DNA of 64,000 bases from positions 1-64,000 of the forward strand of contig CAMCBZ010000003.1 of NCBI GenBank assembly GCA_945873145.1, read 5' to 3'. A program made the translations under genes and the position numbers. Source of the DNA: an uncultured Prevotella sp. Lineage in GTDB: Bacteria; Bacteroidota; Bacteroidia; Bacteroidales; Bacteroidaceae. The notes beneath the pieces are model-generated. The model saw only the letters and a list, made by a program, of their open reading frames with translations, was not told where the DNA came from and searched no databases. Positions 9,301-16,494 of the stretch are shown piece after piece; position 1 is the first letter of the stretch; the number at the start of each line of letters is the position of its first letter.

Positions 9301-9943
9301 GGCGGTCGAGTTGCTGGTAACCTGTGATGACGACATTGTCGAGCTCCTGCGCATTGTCCTCCAGCACGATGGCGGCATAGTCATTGCGGTTGCCCTGCCA
9401 CTGATTGTCCTTCATGCCTATGCTGCTGACGTTGAGCACAATGCGATCGCTCTTGGCTTCGATGGAGAACTTGCCGTCGGCATCGCTCACGGTGCCCAAA
9501 CCATTGGCCCGGTCGCGGATGACGGCACCGATGACGGGCTCGCCGTTCTCATCGATGACGATACCTAAGAGGTGCTTGCCGTCACCGATATTCTTTTCGT
9601 GCGGAATGTTGACCGTGCGCATGATGACGATATAGTCGTCTTTGCGTTCGGCATGAAGTCCGTGGCCGCTGATGAGTCGGTTGACGACAGCCACCGGGGC
9701 CTGGTTGTCAGCCTTGAGCGTCACACGGAAGTTGACGTCGTCGTAGTTGTACTGTATCTTCAGTCCCGAGAGTTTTTCCACCTTTCTTAGAGCTACGGAG
9801 GCTCTCTCGTTGCTGAATGATACGGAGATGCGGCTTCTCACCTGTGCCAGGGCTATGGTGCACCAGCACAGCAACGCGAGGCACAACAGTGTGCACCTTT
9901 GTCGTCCCTGCCGGTCCCCGGCTTTTCTCATTGCATGATTCAT
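6356..9943 (-). CDS. SusC/RagA-type TonB-dependent outer-membrane transporter with STN domain
   Basis: Large TonB-linked importer, about 1195 residues from the chosen ATG at 9943; the ATG at 9931 is equally plausible, while the more upstream start at 10009 would put an odd segment before the signal peptide. Order of domains: signal peptide (LLCLALLCWCTIALAQ), an STN/secretin-TonB short domain (SFSNERASVALRKVEKLSG), a carboxypeptidase-like repeat (LLGIVIDENGEPVIGAVI), a plug domain with LDNVVITGYQ and IRIRGTSTLIG, then the 22-strand barrel ending in TLGVNIQF. The STN domain is the module that passes ligand signals to a FecR anti-sigma factor, and just such a gene lies directly upstream. Partner of the SusD that follows. 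Substrate unknown. Confidence 0.95.
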   Translation of the reverse strand: MNHAMRKAGDRQGRQRCTLLCLALLCWCTIALAQVRSRISVSFSNERASVALRKVEKLSGLKIQYNYDDVNFRVTLKADNQAPVAVVNRLISGHGLHAERKDDYIVIMRTVNIPHEKNIGDGKHLLGIVIDENGEPVIGAVIRDRANGLGTVSDADGKFSIEAKSDRIVLNVSSIGMKDNQWQGNRNDYAAIVLEDNAQELDNVVITGYQQLDRRNLTSSVTSVKMSDIDRPGMSSLDKMLQGRIPDLVVSNASGEINAVPKIRIRGTSTLIGDREPLWVVDGIIVSNPVNLSASVLNDPDYVNRIGNAISGINPQDIDRIDVLKDASATALYGTRAANGVIVITTKKGREGKPIISYNYTGTYRRRPRYSDRKIDLMDSKERTAVSRDMVDMHYKYPSSMVLVGYEDAIDKYYSGQYSWQQFQNAVNADETRNTDWFKLLCRDAVSSDHSVNISGGSDKFRYYASVGYTNDEDVIKNNYNNRLTASTNLDFNLSQKFALSLQLSSYHSKKRYDKVNAIDYAYNTSRVIPAYNEDGTYYYYKGTAQQGSFNYNILNELDNSYNRQKDNGFKSTFNLKYTANDWLFFNAIASYSTATTAQEGWYGEKSYYAANERLSEYGVAPDQPSMSKMPFGGELSENNTDMTAWTMRLQGNMNKYFGANLQHNINLAVGVEASSTHYTGNSYTQRGYYNDRGKKFVTSIPDTYTSYLSWLSTNMPTIVDTRTNLLSAYGTLSYSYKTLFTLNANTRYDGSNKFGDRSNEKILPVWSVSGLANVLDITNWHPKWIDNLTWKISYGGQGNMLDGQTPVLTITKGALDTHYNEMTSTVANFANPDLKWEKTHSFNTGLEMSFLHNRLMMEVEYYHKMTVDAFMNKTISDVNGFTSYVVNSGKILNKGYNVSVTATPVQTKDWNWLLSGSLSKVINRMKTTPGGNTYKISDYLDGTALVNGKAIGTFYSYRFIGLNPANGGPLFDDWQDRANELVGLDNYETAMRVLALSGRRDPDITGSLSSTLTYKNWRLGVFLDYAAGNKVRLFKLYGQNGGSSDPGQIYPQYNLNRAVLNRWKKPGDERYTNIPAIMSSDTPGYYQYSQHWSNGSNYQGVAIASDAWTMYDYSDLRVVSADYLRIASISLTYELPANALRQLHLERLAMTLTGNNLYTFCNSKLKGQTPTQSGFAEVQLSDTPYFTLGVNIQF

Positions 9944-10050
9944 CGGTAATAAAGTATTGTGACTTATTAAATGTTTATTCAGCTCTCTTACTTGTAAACA
10001 ATACGCCAAGCCTCGGAGTTTTGTGCCTTAAAGAAATGTTAAAATGGAGG

Positions 10051-11226
10051 TCAGTCTATTCTCAGTCTGTTGTCGTGAATCTCTACCTTGGTATGACTAA
10101 TCTTGTTAAGTTCATCGACGACGCGTGTGACAGGCCAGTTGCGCTCGGCATTGAAGTGCAGGCGCGTGTTGATATCGGCATCAGACATATAGCTCACAGG
10201 CATGCCGTACCAACGTCCTATCTCATCGACGATCTCCTGGAGCGTCTGTCCGTCGAAATAGAAATGTCCCTCCTTCCAGCTCAGCGCCACGTCCATGTCG
10301 GCTTCTTGCGTATCGATGTGTCCGTTGGCGAGGATGGTCTGTTGTCCGGGGCGGAGCATGACAGTTTGTTTCCCGCTGCTCACGCCGACCTTACCCTCAA
10401 CAAGGGTTACCTGAGTGGCGGCTCCTTCTACGTTACGCACGTTGAACAGTGTGCCATATACTGTGGCGTGGCAGTCACCGGTATCAACGGTGAAGGGCGA
10501 TGCGGTGTCGTGGTGAACGTCGAAGAATGCCTCGCCGCGGAGAGTCACACGTCGTGGGGCGCCTTCGCCGAAGTGGCTGTTGAAGGCAATCTCACTGTCC
10601 ACGCTGAGCCATACATGAGTGCCGTCGGGCAGAATCAGCTGTGCCGTCTTGCCCTTGGCCACATGCAGGGTGTAGGTCTCTGCATCACGCTGTGCACTGC
10701 GTTCCACCTTGATGATGTTGTCGGGTAGAACAGTGATGCCTCGGTCCCGGGCCGAGACGTTAGAGAGAACTTTGTCGCCAGCTATGAGCGACACGCCGCC
10801 TTGCTGGTGGGCATCGTCGATGGTTGTCATCTTCTTAGCAGTGATGGCTTGTGAAGACTGGTTGTCATTGTGTAACCATCCCTTAGGTAAGAGGGTGAAG
10901 AATAGCAATAGGGACGCAGCGAGGGCCAGTGCCACATTACCCACCACGGCCCATCGTGAAGGATTTGCAGTGACGGTTGCGTCCTCGCTTGCTTCTTTAG
11001 GTTTTTGAGTTGTCTCCTGTGCTTCTCCATCTGCTTTCACCGACTTTTCCTGCGCTTCTATCCGGCATCGACAAGCCTGAAATGCCACCTCGACATCGGG
11101 CGACGGCGTGTCGTCGAGGAGCGCGCGCTCAACGAGAAATGTGAGGCGATCGTCCTGGACTGTGTCTTTTTGAGGGGACGTTTCTTTTGCACTCTTGGAA
11201 GGTATGTTGCTGTTTCTTATTGTCAT
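10051..11226 (-). CDS. FecR-family anti-sigma factor
   Basis: Inner-membrane regulator that holds the ECF sigma factor until the TonB receptor signals. 391 residues. A long cytoplasmic part rich in Lys/Glu/Gln precedes one membrane helix (VVGNVALALAASLLLFFTLL, about residues 94-113). The periplasmic part has the FecR core (ILPDGTHVWLSVDSEIAFN, VTLRGEAFFDVHHD, PFTVDTGDCHATVYGTLFN) and a C-terminal DUF4974-type domain (LQEIVDEIGRWYGMPV, VTRVVDELNKI). It lies 48 nt after the sigma gene and upstream of the receptor. The cytoplasmic arm is longer than in many relatives. Confidence 0.93.
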   Translation of the reverse strand: MTIRNSNIPSKSAKETSPQKDTVQDDRLTFLVERALLDDTPSPDVEVAFQACRCRIEAQEKSVKADGEAQETTQKPKEASEDATVTANPSRWAVVGNVALALAASLLLFFTLLPKGWLHNDNQSSQAITAKKMTTIDDAHQQGGVSLIAGDKVLSNVSARDRGITVLPDNIIKVERSAQRDAETYTLHVAKGKTAQLILPDGTHVWLSVDSEIAFNSHFGEGAPRRVTLRGEAFFDVHHDTASPFTVDTGDCHATVYGTLFNVRNVEGAATQVTLVEGKVGVSSGKQTVMLRPGQQTILANGHIDTQEADMDVALSWKEGHFYFDGQTLQEIVDEIGRWYGMPVSYMSDADINTRLHFNAERNWPVTRVVDELNKISHTKVEIHDNRLRID

Positions 11227-11274
11227 AGATGATGTGATTTTGGTAATATTACGCTGAGGATGTTCTGTCTGTGC

Positions 11275-11799
11275 CTATGTGTATTCTTCTTTTAACATTT
11301 TCCGCATCATCTTGAACACATTGTTCATCCGTTTGTGAATCATGTTCACCGAAGTGTGGAGCAGTTCTGCCGTTTCCCGGTAAGTCATCTTTCTGAAATA
11401 GGTGCACTTGAGGATGGACTTCTCAGGCTCGGGCAACTGCTCAATGGCTTCTTTGACCTGCTGTATGCGTTGCTCAAATTCCATTACTTCTTCCTCAGTG
11501 CCGAGTGGCGTCGTGCCAGCTTGCAGGCGTGTGTAGCGGTCTATGGCCTTGTCGTGTCGCAGCTTGTCAAGGCAACGGTGGCGTACGGTCGTGTAGAGGA
11601 ATCCGACTGCTTGCCGGTCGTCGGGGGCCAGACTGCCCTCACGCAGCATCTCCCAAACGGTCTGAAAGACGCCGCCCGTAATGTCTTTGGCCTGCTCCTC
11701 GTCGCAGAGAAAAGTCAGCGCATAAAGATATAGCGGCTTGTAGAAACGCTTGAAGAGCGCTTCCATCCTTGCTGTCGTTGTCGGTACCTCGTTATACAT
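11275..11799 (-). CDS. ECF-type RNA polymerase sigma factor (Bacteroidetes RpoE-like)
   Basis: 174 residues, a sigma-70 region 2 and region 4 protein. Region 2 is visible as FKRFYKPLYLYALTFLCDEEQAKD and region 4 as LPEPEKSILKCTYFRKMTYRETAELLHTS. First gene of the unit with FecR and the SusC-type receptor, so it probably drives its own operon on induction (inference from family). Upstream, a TATTTTTG match on the minus strand (11871-11878) fits the -7 box of a housekeeping Bacteroidetes promoter, without a convincing TTTG -33 partner. A later ATG at 11766 would remove 11 residues. Confidence 0.94.
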   Translation of the reverse strand: MYNEVPTTTARMEALFKRFYKPLYLYALTFLCDEEQAKDITGGVFQTVWEMLREGSLAPDDRQAVGFLYTTVRHRCLDKLRHDKAIDRYTRLQAGTTPLGTEEEVMEFEQRIQQVKEAIEQLPEPEKSILKCTYFRKMTYRETAELLHTSVNMIHKRMNNVFKMMRKMLKEEYT

Positions 11800-12031
11800 T
11801 ATTATATATAGGGCTTCCTGTCACCATCAGAACGATGGGACGGGGAGAACGCCCAACTTGTTAACTGGTGCAAAAATACGAGTTTTCTTTCAGATAACAC
11901 ACAGCAGTAGGGTTCTAATTACTTCTTCTAGGGGCTTTTTGTGTTTATTAGATGTTAGAAAGTCAATACCGAAGGGCCTCGTCTACCTCAATTCTTCATT
12001 TTTCATTCTATTGGCGAGTCTTTTATGTTCG

Positions 12032-12064
12032 TTTGGTAGGCTCGAAAGACAGACAATATATTCG
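12032..12064 (+). promoter_or_regulatory. Probable promoter of the methyltransferase-like gene
   Basis: TTTG at 12032-12035, a 21-nt spacer, and TATATTCG at 12057-12064, one base off the Bacteroidetes -7 box TAnnTTTG. The ATG chosen for the next gene lies 22 nt downstream, which supports that start. Confidence 0.5.
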
Positions 12065-12085
12065 TGTAGACTTCGTTTCTTACTT

Positions 12086-12649
12086 ATGCTAACAATATTA
12101 TCTTCGTTACATAAGTTCTTGTCTACACTCTTGCGCCTGCCGCGTACGAGAGGTTTTGGCGTGCAGTCACCCTTTGCTTATCGTTTCCTTCGTGAAGTGA
12201 TCACGGAGCGTTGGCCCTATTATGCTTACGACGATTTGAAAACGTTGTCAAGAGACGAGGATGAAAGAAGGTTGGGACAGCTGTTGTTGAGGTTATCCAA
12301 TCACTTTGGACCGCGTCAGTGGTACTTTGGTAGCGATGACATCTTACGAATATATAAGGCTTATGTTTCTGCTGGGTGCCACCGGACCCAATGTATTTCT
12401 GAGTTACCCAATAAGGTAGAGATTGCTTTGCTATCAGCAAATGGTTCTTTGCAGGAGGTGTTGCAGCATGTGTCTGACGATTCCGTTTTGATACTTCTTG
12501 ATCTTCGTTCTTGTTCCTTTTCTTGCAGAGATACGATGCGACTGACCATTGATGCAGGTGCCACTGCGTGTTTTGATCTGTACAATGAGGCAATCATCTT
12601 TTTCAACTCCAAGTTATACCCTCACATCTACAAAGTCAACTATAGTTGA
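12086..12649 (+). CDS. Methyltransferase-like protein of Bacteroidales, SAM site not recognisable
   Basis: 187 residues from the ATG at 12086. The open frame extends back to 11750, but the extra part overlaps the sigma gene start and looks non-coding, and a promoter-like site precedes 12086. The N-terminus (TRGFGVQSPFAYRFLREVI, then WPYYAYDDL) matches the opening of a Bacteroidota protein family related to class I O-methyltransferases, whose members start with GxGxHSPF. The end (GATACFDLYNEAIIFFNSKLY) matches their tail. In between, the glycine-rich SAM motif expected after the first helices is not seen; the region reads FGPRQWYFGSDDILRIYKAY. Function unknown; perhaps a pseudo-enzyme. Family resemblance is from memory. 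Confidence 0.6.
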   Translation: MLTILSSLHKFLSTLLRLPRTRGFGVQSPFAYRFLREVITERWPYYAYDDLKTLSRDEDERRLGQLLLRLSNHFGPRQWYFGSDDILRIYKAYVSAGCHRTQCISELPNKVEIALLSANGSLQEVLQHVSDDSVLILLDLRSCSFSCRDTMRLTIDAGATACFDLYNEAIIFFNSKLYPHIYKVNYS

Positions 12650-12742
12650 TAGAAATGATGATTAAAGAGTCGTTAATTAGCTTTCTGTTTGTATAAAAAA
12701 CTATTATAATAGGTACAAGAGGCTAAAAAAGTAAGCGAATAA

Positions 12743-12773
12743 TTTGGTTTTTCGAATAATTTGCTTATTTTTG
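12743..12773 (+). promoter_or_regulatory. Bacteroidetes promoter of the DUF2795 gene
   Basis: TTTG at 12743-12746, spacer of 19 nt, and TATTTTTG at 12766-12773. Both boxes match consensus and the coding start is 34 nt downstream. Confidence 0.8.
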
Positions 12774-12806
12774 CGCCACAAATTTAATTGACTAACACTT
12801 AAGACT

Positions 12807-13028
12807 ATGTATTGGACACTAGATTTGGCTTCCAAGTTGGAGGATGCTCCATGGCCAGCCACGAAGGATGAGTTAATTGACTATGCTGTACGTTCTGGCG
12901 CTCCAGATGAAGTGATTCAGAATCTTCAAGAGATTGAGGACGAGGGTGATGTCTACGACAGTATAGAAGATCTATGGCCTGATTACCCAACAAAAGATGA
13001 CTTTTTGTGGAATGAGGACGAATACTAA
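12807..13028 (+). CDS. Small acidic DUF2795 protein
   Basis: 73 residues, very acidic, with the DUF2795 core (LEDAPWPATKDELIDYAVRSG then PDEVIQNLQEI) and a C-terminal tail LWPDYPTKDDFLWNEDEY. Near-identical small proteins are widespread in Bacteroidales (my recollection). The role is unknown; other DUF2795 domains occur on small proteins of varied context and no catalytic residues are evident. It is a single-gene unit with its own promoter (12743-12773) and terminator (13059-13084), which suggests constitutive expression. Confidence 0.88.
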   Translation: MYWTLDLASKLEDAPWPATKDELIDYAVRSGAPDEVIQNLQEIEDEGDVYDSIEDLWPDYPTKDDFLWNEDEY

Positions 13029-13058
13029 CGGGCATTTGCTATAGTGCCTGACTGATGA

Positions 13059-13084
13059 AGCCGTTCCGTAAGGGACGGCTTTTT
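13059..13084 (+). terminator. Rho-independent terminator
   Basis: AGCCGT pairs with ACGGCT and the stem is extended by TCC with GGG; a T-run follows. It ends the DUF2795 unit before the type IX secretion operon. Confidence 0.8.
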
Positions 13085-13120
13085 GTGTTTGATCATCCCT
13101 AGAAAACAATAAAGAAAGGC

Positions 13121-14071
13121 TTGAAACGTTATTTTGTTGTGAGAAAGAAGTTATATATCATATTGTTTATGCTATGGGGATGCGTCTGCATTTCTAGGGC
13201 TCAGTATGACCCTTCCTTCAGTCATTATTTCGACATGGAGACTTCCTTCAATCCTGCTGCTGTCGGTAAGCAGAGCAAACTCAATGTCGTCGCGGCCTAT
13301 GCATTGGATTTTGCCGGCTTTGAGCACAATCCTCAGACTGCGTATCTCTCGGCCGACATGCCTTTCTATGCGCTGAAGACCTATCACGGTGTCGGTGCCC
13401 AGTTTCAGAACGATAAGCTCGGTCTGTTCACCCATCAGAAGTTAGGCCTTCAGTATGCTTTTCGTACCAAACTCTTTGGCGGACAACTCAGCTTTGGCGC
13501 TCAGGTATCTTTCCTCAACGAGAGTTTCGATGCCTCCAAGCTGGATGTGGAAGATGCCAACGACCCCGCTTTTGCTACAGCTTCGGGCAATAGCGTTGAC
13601 CTTGCCGCCGGACTGTATTACCAGCATCGCAATTGGTATGCCGGTCTTTCCGTTCAGCATGCCACAGCACCGTTGATCACACTGGGCGAGCGCCAGGAAT
13701 TGCAAATTGACCGTACCTATTATTTAACCGGTGGATACAATATTCAATTCCGCTCTCCGTTTTTATCATTGCGAACTTCTATGCTTGCGCGTACCGACGG
13801 CACTGCTTATCGCGCTGATGTCACGGGTCGGTTGTTTTATCAAAACAATGGTAAGGTGCTGTATGGCGGCGTTGGTTACAGTCCTACGAATTCCGTGACG
13901 GTGCTGCTTGGCGGCTCGTTTCATGGCATCGTGGTGGGCTATAGCTATGAAGTCTACACGTCAGCGATCAGCATAGGCAATGGCAGTCACGAGCTGTTCA
14001 TCGGCTATCAGCATGATCTCAACCTGACGAAAAAGGGGCGCAACCTCCATAAGAGTGTGAGAATCCTCTGA
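13121..14071 (+). CDS. porP: PorP/SprF-family type IX secretion outer-membrane protein
   Basis: Outer-membrane protein of the type IX secretion system, 316 residues if the TTG at 13121 is used. A GTG at 13139 would give a shorter signal peptide (VRKKLYIILFMLWGC) and may be the true start; both leave cleavage at SRAQ. The mature protein opens with the family signature QYDPSFSHYFDMETSFNPAAVG, then alternating amphipathic strands (LGLQYAFRTKLFGGQLSFGAQV) and ends in GYQHDLNLTKKG. PorP-type proteins anchor the T9SS to the outer membrane next to the PorK/PorN ring. First gene of porP-gldKLMN, with 30 nt to the next gene. Confidence 0.92.
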   Translation: MKRYFVVRKKLYIILFMLWGCVCISRAQYDPSFSHYFDMETSFNPAAVGKQSKLNVVAAYALDFAGFEHNPQTAYLSADMPFYALKTYHGVGAQFQNDKLGLFTHQKLGLQYAFRTKLFGGQLSFGAQVSFLNESFDASKLDVEDANDPAFATASGNSVDLAAGLYYQHRNWYAGLSVQHATAPLITLGERQELQIDRTYYLTGGYNIQFRSPFLSLRTSMLARTDGTAYRADVTGRLFYQNNGKVLYGGVGYSPTNSVTVLLGGSFHGIVVGYSYEVYTSAISIGNGSHELFIGYQHDLNLTKKGRNLHKSVRIL

Positions 14072-14101
14072 TGTTGTGTCGATCGATAATATGAAATCAA
14101 G

Positions 14102-15550
14102 ATGAATATGAGAAGATATATCTTTATATTAATGTGTGTCCTGACCTACTCCCTGTTCTTGACAGGATGCTTCAGTGCCAAGTCCGCTTCATCGTCCGGT
14201 CGCGGTGGTGAAGTTGTCGGCGTTGGCGGTAAGGTCATGAACGAGCCTACTCCTTATGGCATGGTTCGCATCAACCGTGGCTTTCTGAAGATGGGTCTGA
14301 GCCAGCAGGACAGTCTTTGGGGCAAGTCTACACCGACCAAGGACATATCTGTAGACGGTTTTTGGATGGACCAGACCGAGATCACCAACTCACAGTATAA
14401 GCAGTTCCTCTATTGGGTACGCGACAGCATTCTGCGTACCCGCCTGGCCGATCCCTCTTATGGCGGCGACGAGTCCTATATGATCACCGAGGACAAGAAC
14501 GGCGATCCCGTGAAGCCGCATCTCAACTGGAATAAGCGTTTGCCGCGTAAACCCAACGAAGATGAGCAGCGGGCGATCGAAAGCCTGTATGTTACCAATC
14601 CCGTGACGGGTGAGAAATTGCTCGACTGGAAGCAGATGAACTATAAATATGAGGTCTACGACTACGTCACAGCAGCCTTGCGCCGTAATCGTATGAATCC
14701 GGCAGACCGCAATCTCAACACGGATGTCACGGTGGATCCGAACGAAGAGGTGATGATCAGTAAGGATACAGCCTACGTTGATGACGACGGCAATATCGTG
14801 CGGCAGACGATCAACCGTCTGCTGTCCGGACCTTGGGACTTCCTCAATACTTACATCGTAAACATCTATCCCGACACCACTTGCTGGGTCAATGACTTCC
14901 AGAACTCTGATAACGAGGTCTACCTTCGCAATTATTTCTCCAATCCGGCCTACAACGATTATCCTGTTGTCGGCGTGACATGGGAGCAGGCCAACGCCTT
15001 CTGCGCTTGGCGTACCGATTATCTGCTCAAGGGCTTAGGCCCTGAGGCACGCTATGTACAGCGTTACCGTCTGCCGACAGAGGCCGAATGGGAATATGCC
15101 GCACGTGGTAAGGATCAGAACGAGTTCCCTTGGGAGAACCAGGATGTGGTGAATGGCAATGGATGCTTCTATGCCAACTTTAAACCCGACCGCGGTAACT
15201 ACACCAAGGACGGCAATCTGATCACCGCTAAGGTGGGTAGCTATTCAGCCAATTCCAATGGCCTTTACGACATGGCCGGCAATGTGGCCGAATGGACCAG
15301 CACCGTCTATACCGAAGCCGGTGTAGACGCAATGAACGATCTCAACCCTCAGTTGCGCTATAACGCTGCAAAGGAGGATCCTTATAAGTTGAAAAAGAAA
15401 AGTGTGCGTGGCGGTTCGTGGAAAGATCCTGAGAGCTTCATCCGCTCGGCATGGCGCTCCTGGGAGTATCAAAACCAGCCGCGCTCGTATATTGGCTTCC
15501 GTTGTGTCAGATCATTGGCCAACTCCGTAACAGGAAAACAGAAAAGATAA
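14102..15550 (+). CDS. gldK: T9SS ring lipoprotein GldK/PorK
   Basis: 482-residue lipoprotein with signal peptide and lipobox (YSLFLTGC then FSAKS). The rest is a formylglycine-generating-enzyme (SUMF1-like) fold: GMVRINRGFLKMG, VDGFWMDQTEITNSQYKQF, YPVVGVTWEQANAFCAWR, RLPTEAEWEYAARG, NGLYDMAGNVAEW, VRGGSWKD and the closing YIGFRCVRS. In GldK/PorK this fold serves a structural ring with GldN on the periplasmic face of the outer membrane and not catalysis (family knowledge). The next gene starts 5 nt after its stop, so translation is probably coupled. Confidence 0.96.
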   Translation: MNMRRYIFILMCVLTYSLFLTGCFSAKSASSSGRGGEVVGVGGKVMNEPTPYGMVRINRGFLKMGLSQQDSLWGKSTPTKDISVDGFWMDQTEITNSQYKQFLYWVRDSILRTRLADPSYGGDESYMITEDKNGDPVKPHLNWNKRLPRKPNEDEQRAIESLYVTNPVTGEKLLDWKQMNYKYEVYDYVTAALRRNRMNPADRNLNTDVTVDPNEEVMISKDTAYVDDDGNIVRQTINRLLSGPWDFLNTYIVNIYPDTTCWVNDFQNSDNEVYLRNYFSNPAYNDYPVVGVTWEQANAFCAWRTDYLLKGLGPEARYVQRYRLPTEAEWEYAARGKDQNEFPWENQDVVNGNGCFYANFKPDRGNYTKDGNLITAKVGSYSANSNGLYDMAGNVAEWTSTVYTEAGVDAMNDLNPQLRYNAAKEDPYKLKKKSVRGGSWKDPESFIRSAWRSWEYQNQPRSYIGFRCVRSLANSVTGKQKR

Positions 15551-15555
15551 GTATT

Positions 15556-16491
15556 ATGACAAAACATAGCAAATACAATTTGGTGTACCGACTTCAGAAA
15601 TGGATGGACACTGTAGATGGTCAGACTTTCCTCAACTATGCGTATAGCTGGGGTGCTTCTGTCGTCATCTTGGGTGCCTTGTTCAAGCTCACGCATTTGC
15701 CGGGTGCCAACATTATGCTGTTTGTTGGTATGGGCACAGAGGTCTTTGTGTTCTTCATCTCAGCCTTTGACCGTCCTTTCGACAAGACGGCAGATGGTCG
15801 TGACATTCCTACACACATGACCGAGGAATATCTCGCCAGCGGACAATTCTCTTATACCAAAGCGGAGCAGAAGGCCGCTGCTGAGGAGGCAGGTACCTAT
15901 GAACCGGCCCAGACTTCAGCGACAGATCAAAGTCAGCCTGCGGGTACAGTTGCTCCACAGTCAGCTCATGTGTATGCAGCCTCGCCACAACCGATGGTTC
16001 AACCTCAACCGGCAGTACAGTCACAGACGGCAGCACCGACGCAGACCATGGCTCAGTCGCAGGCCGCCGTCGAGGCTGCGCAATCTTTGGAGACTTCGGC
16101 TCAGTCCGCGACAGCTCAGCCGCAGCCTAACTTCGTACCGCAGATGAGCGAGGAAGAAGCCAAGGCGCTCAACGAGGCTCAAGGCAACTATGTCGAAGAA
16201 CTCAAGGCACTGGTCGAGACGCTGAAGAAAGTCAATGAGCAAAGCGAGCGACTGACGCGCGACAGCGAGGAGATGGAGAATCTCAACCGCACGCTCACCG
16301 GTATCAGCAAAGTCTATGAGATGCAACTCAAAGGTGCCAGCCAGCAGATTGGCACGATCGACCAGATCAATGACCAGACACGCAAGATGGCGCAGCAGAT
16401 CGAGCAACTCAATCAGATCTACGCCCGCATGATTCAGGCCATGACCGTGAATATGAAGGCTGCCGCTCCTTTGCAGCAAGAACAACAATAA
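15556..16491 (+). CDS. gldL: T9SS inner-membrane motor protein GldL/PorL
   Basis: 311 residues from the ATG at 15556; the longer open frame back to 15451 lies inside gldK and is not used. Two membrane helices lie near the N-terminus (about residues 28-45 and 50-68, SWGASVVILGALFKL and IMLFVGMGTEVFVFFISAF) with the Glu in the second helix that family work links to proton flow. After FDRPFD comes a low-complexity Gln/Ala/Pro/Ser linker (about residues 115-195, with runs such as QPMVQPQPAVQSQ), then a coiled coil (YVEELKALVETLKKVNEQSERL). With GldM it forms the proton-driven motor of T9SS. gldM begins 3 nt after it. Confidence 0.95.
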   Translation: MTKHSKYNLVYRLQKWMDTVDGQTFLNYAYSWGASVVILGALFKLTHLPGANIMLFVGMGTEVFVFFISAFDRPFDKTADGRDIPTHMTEEYLASGQFSYTKAEQKAAAEEAGTYEPAQTSATDQSQPAGTVAPQSAHVYAASPQPMVQPQPAVQSQTAAPTQTMAQSQAAVEAAQSLETSAQSATAQPQPNFVPQMSEEEAKALNEAQGNYVEELKALVETLKKVNEQSERLTRDSEEMENLNRTLTGISKVYEMQLKGASQQIGTIDQINDQTRKMAQQIEQLNQIYARMIQAMTVNMKAAAPLQQEQQ

Positions 16492-16494
16492 GCT

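Noticed and set aside
11750..12085. N-terminal extension of the methyltransferase-like gene
   Set aside because: It overlaps the start of the sigma gene on the other strand, has no family likeness and a promoter-like site lies inside it.
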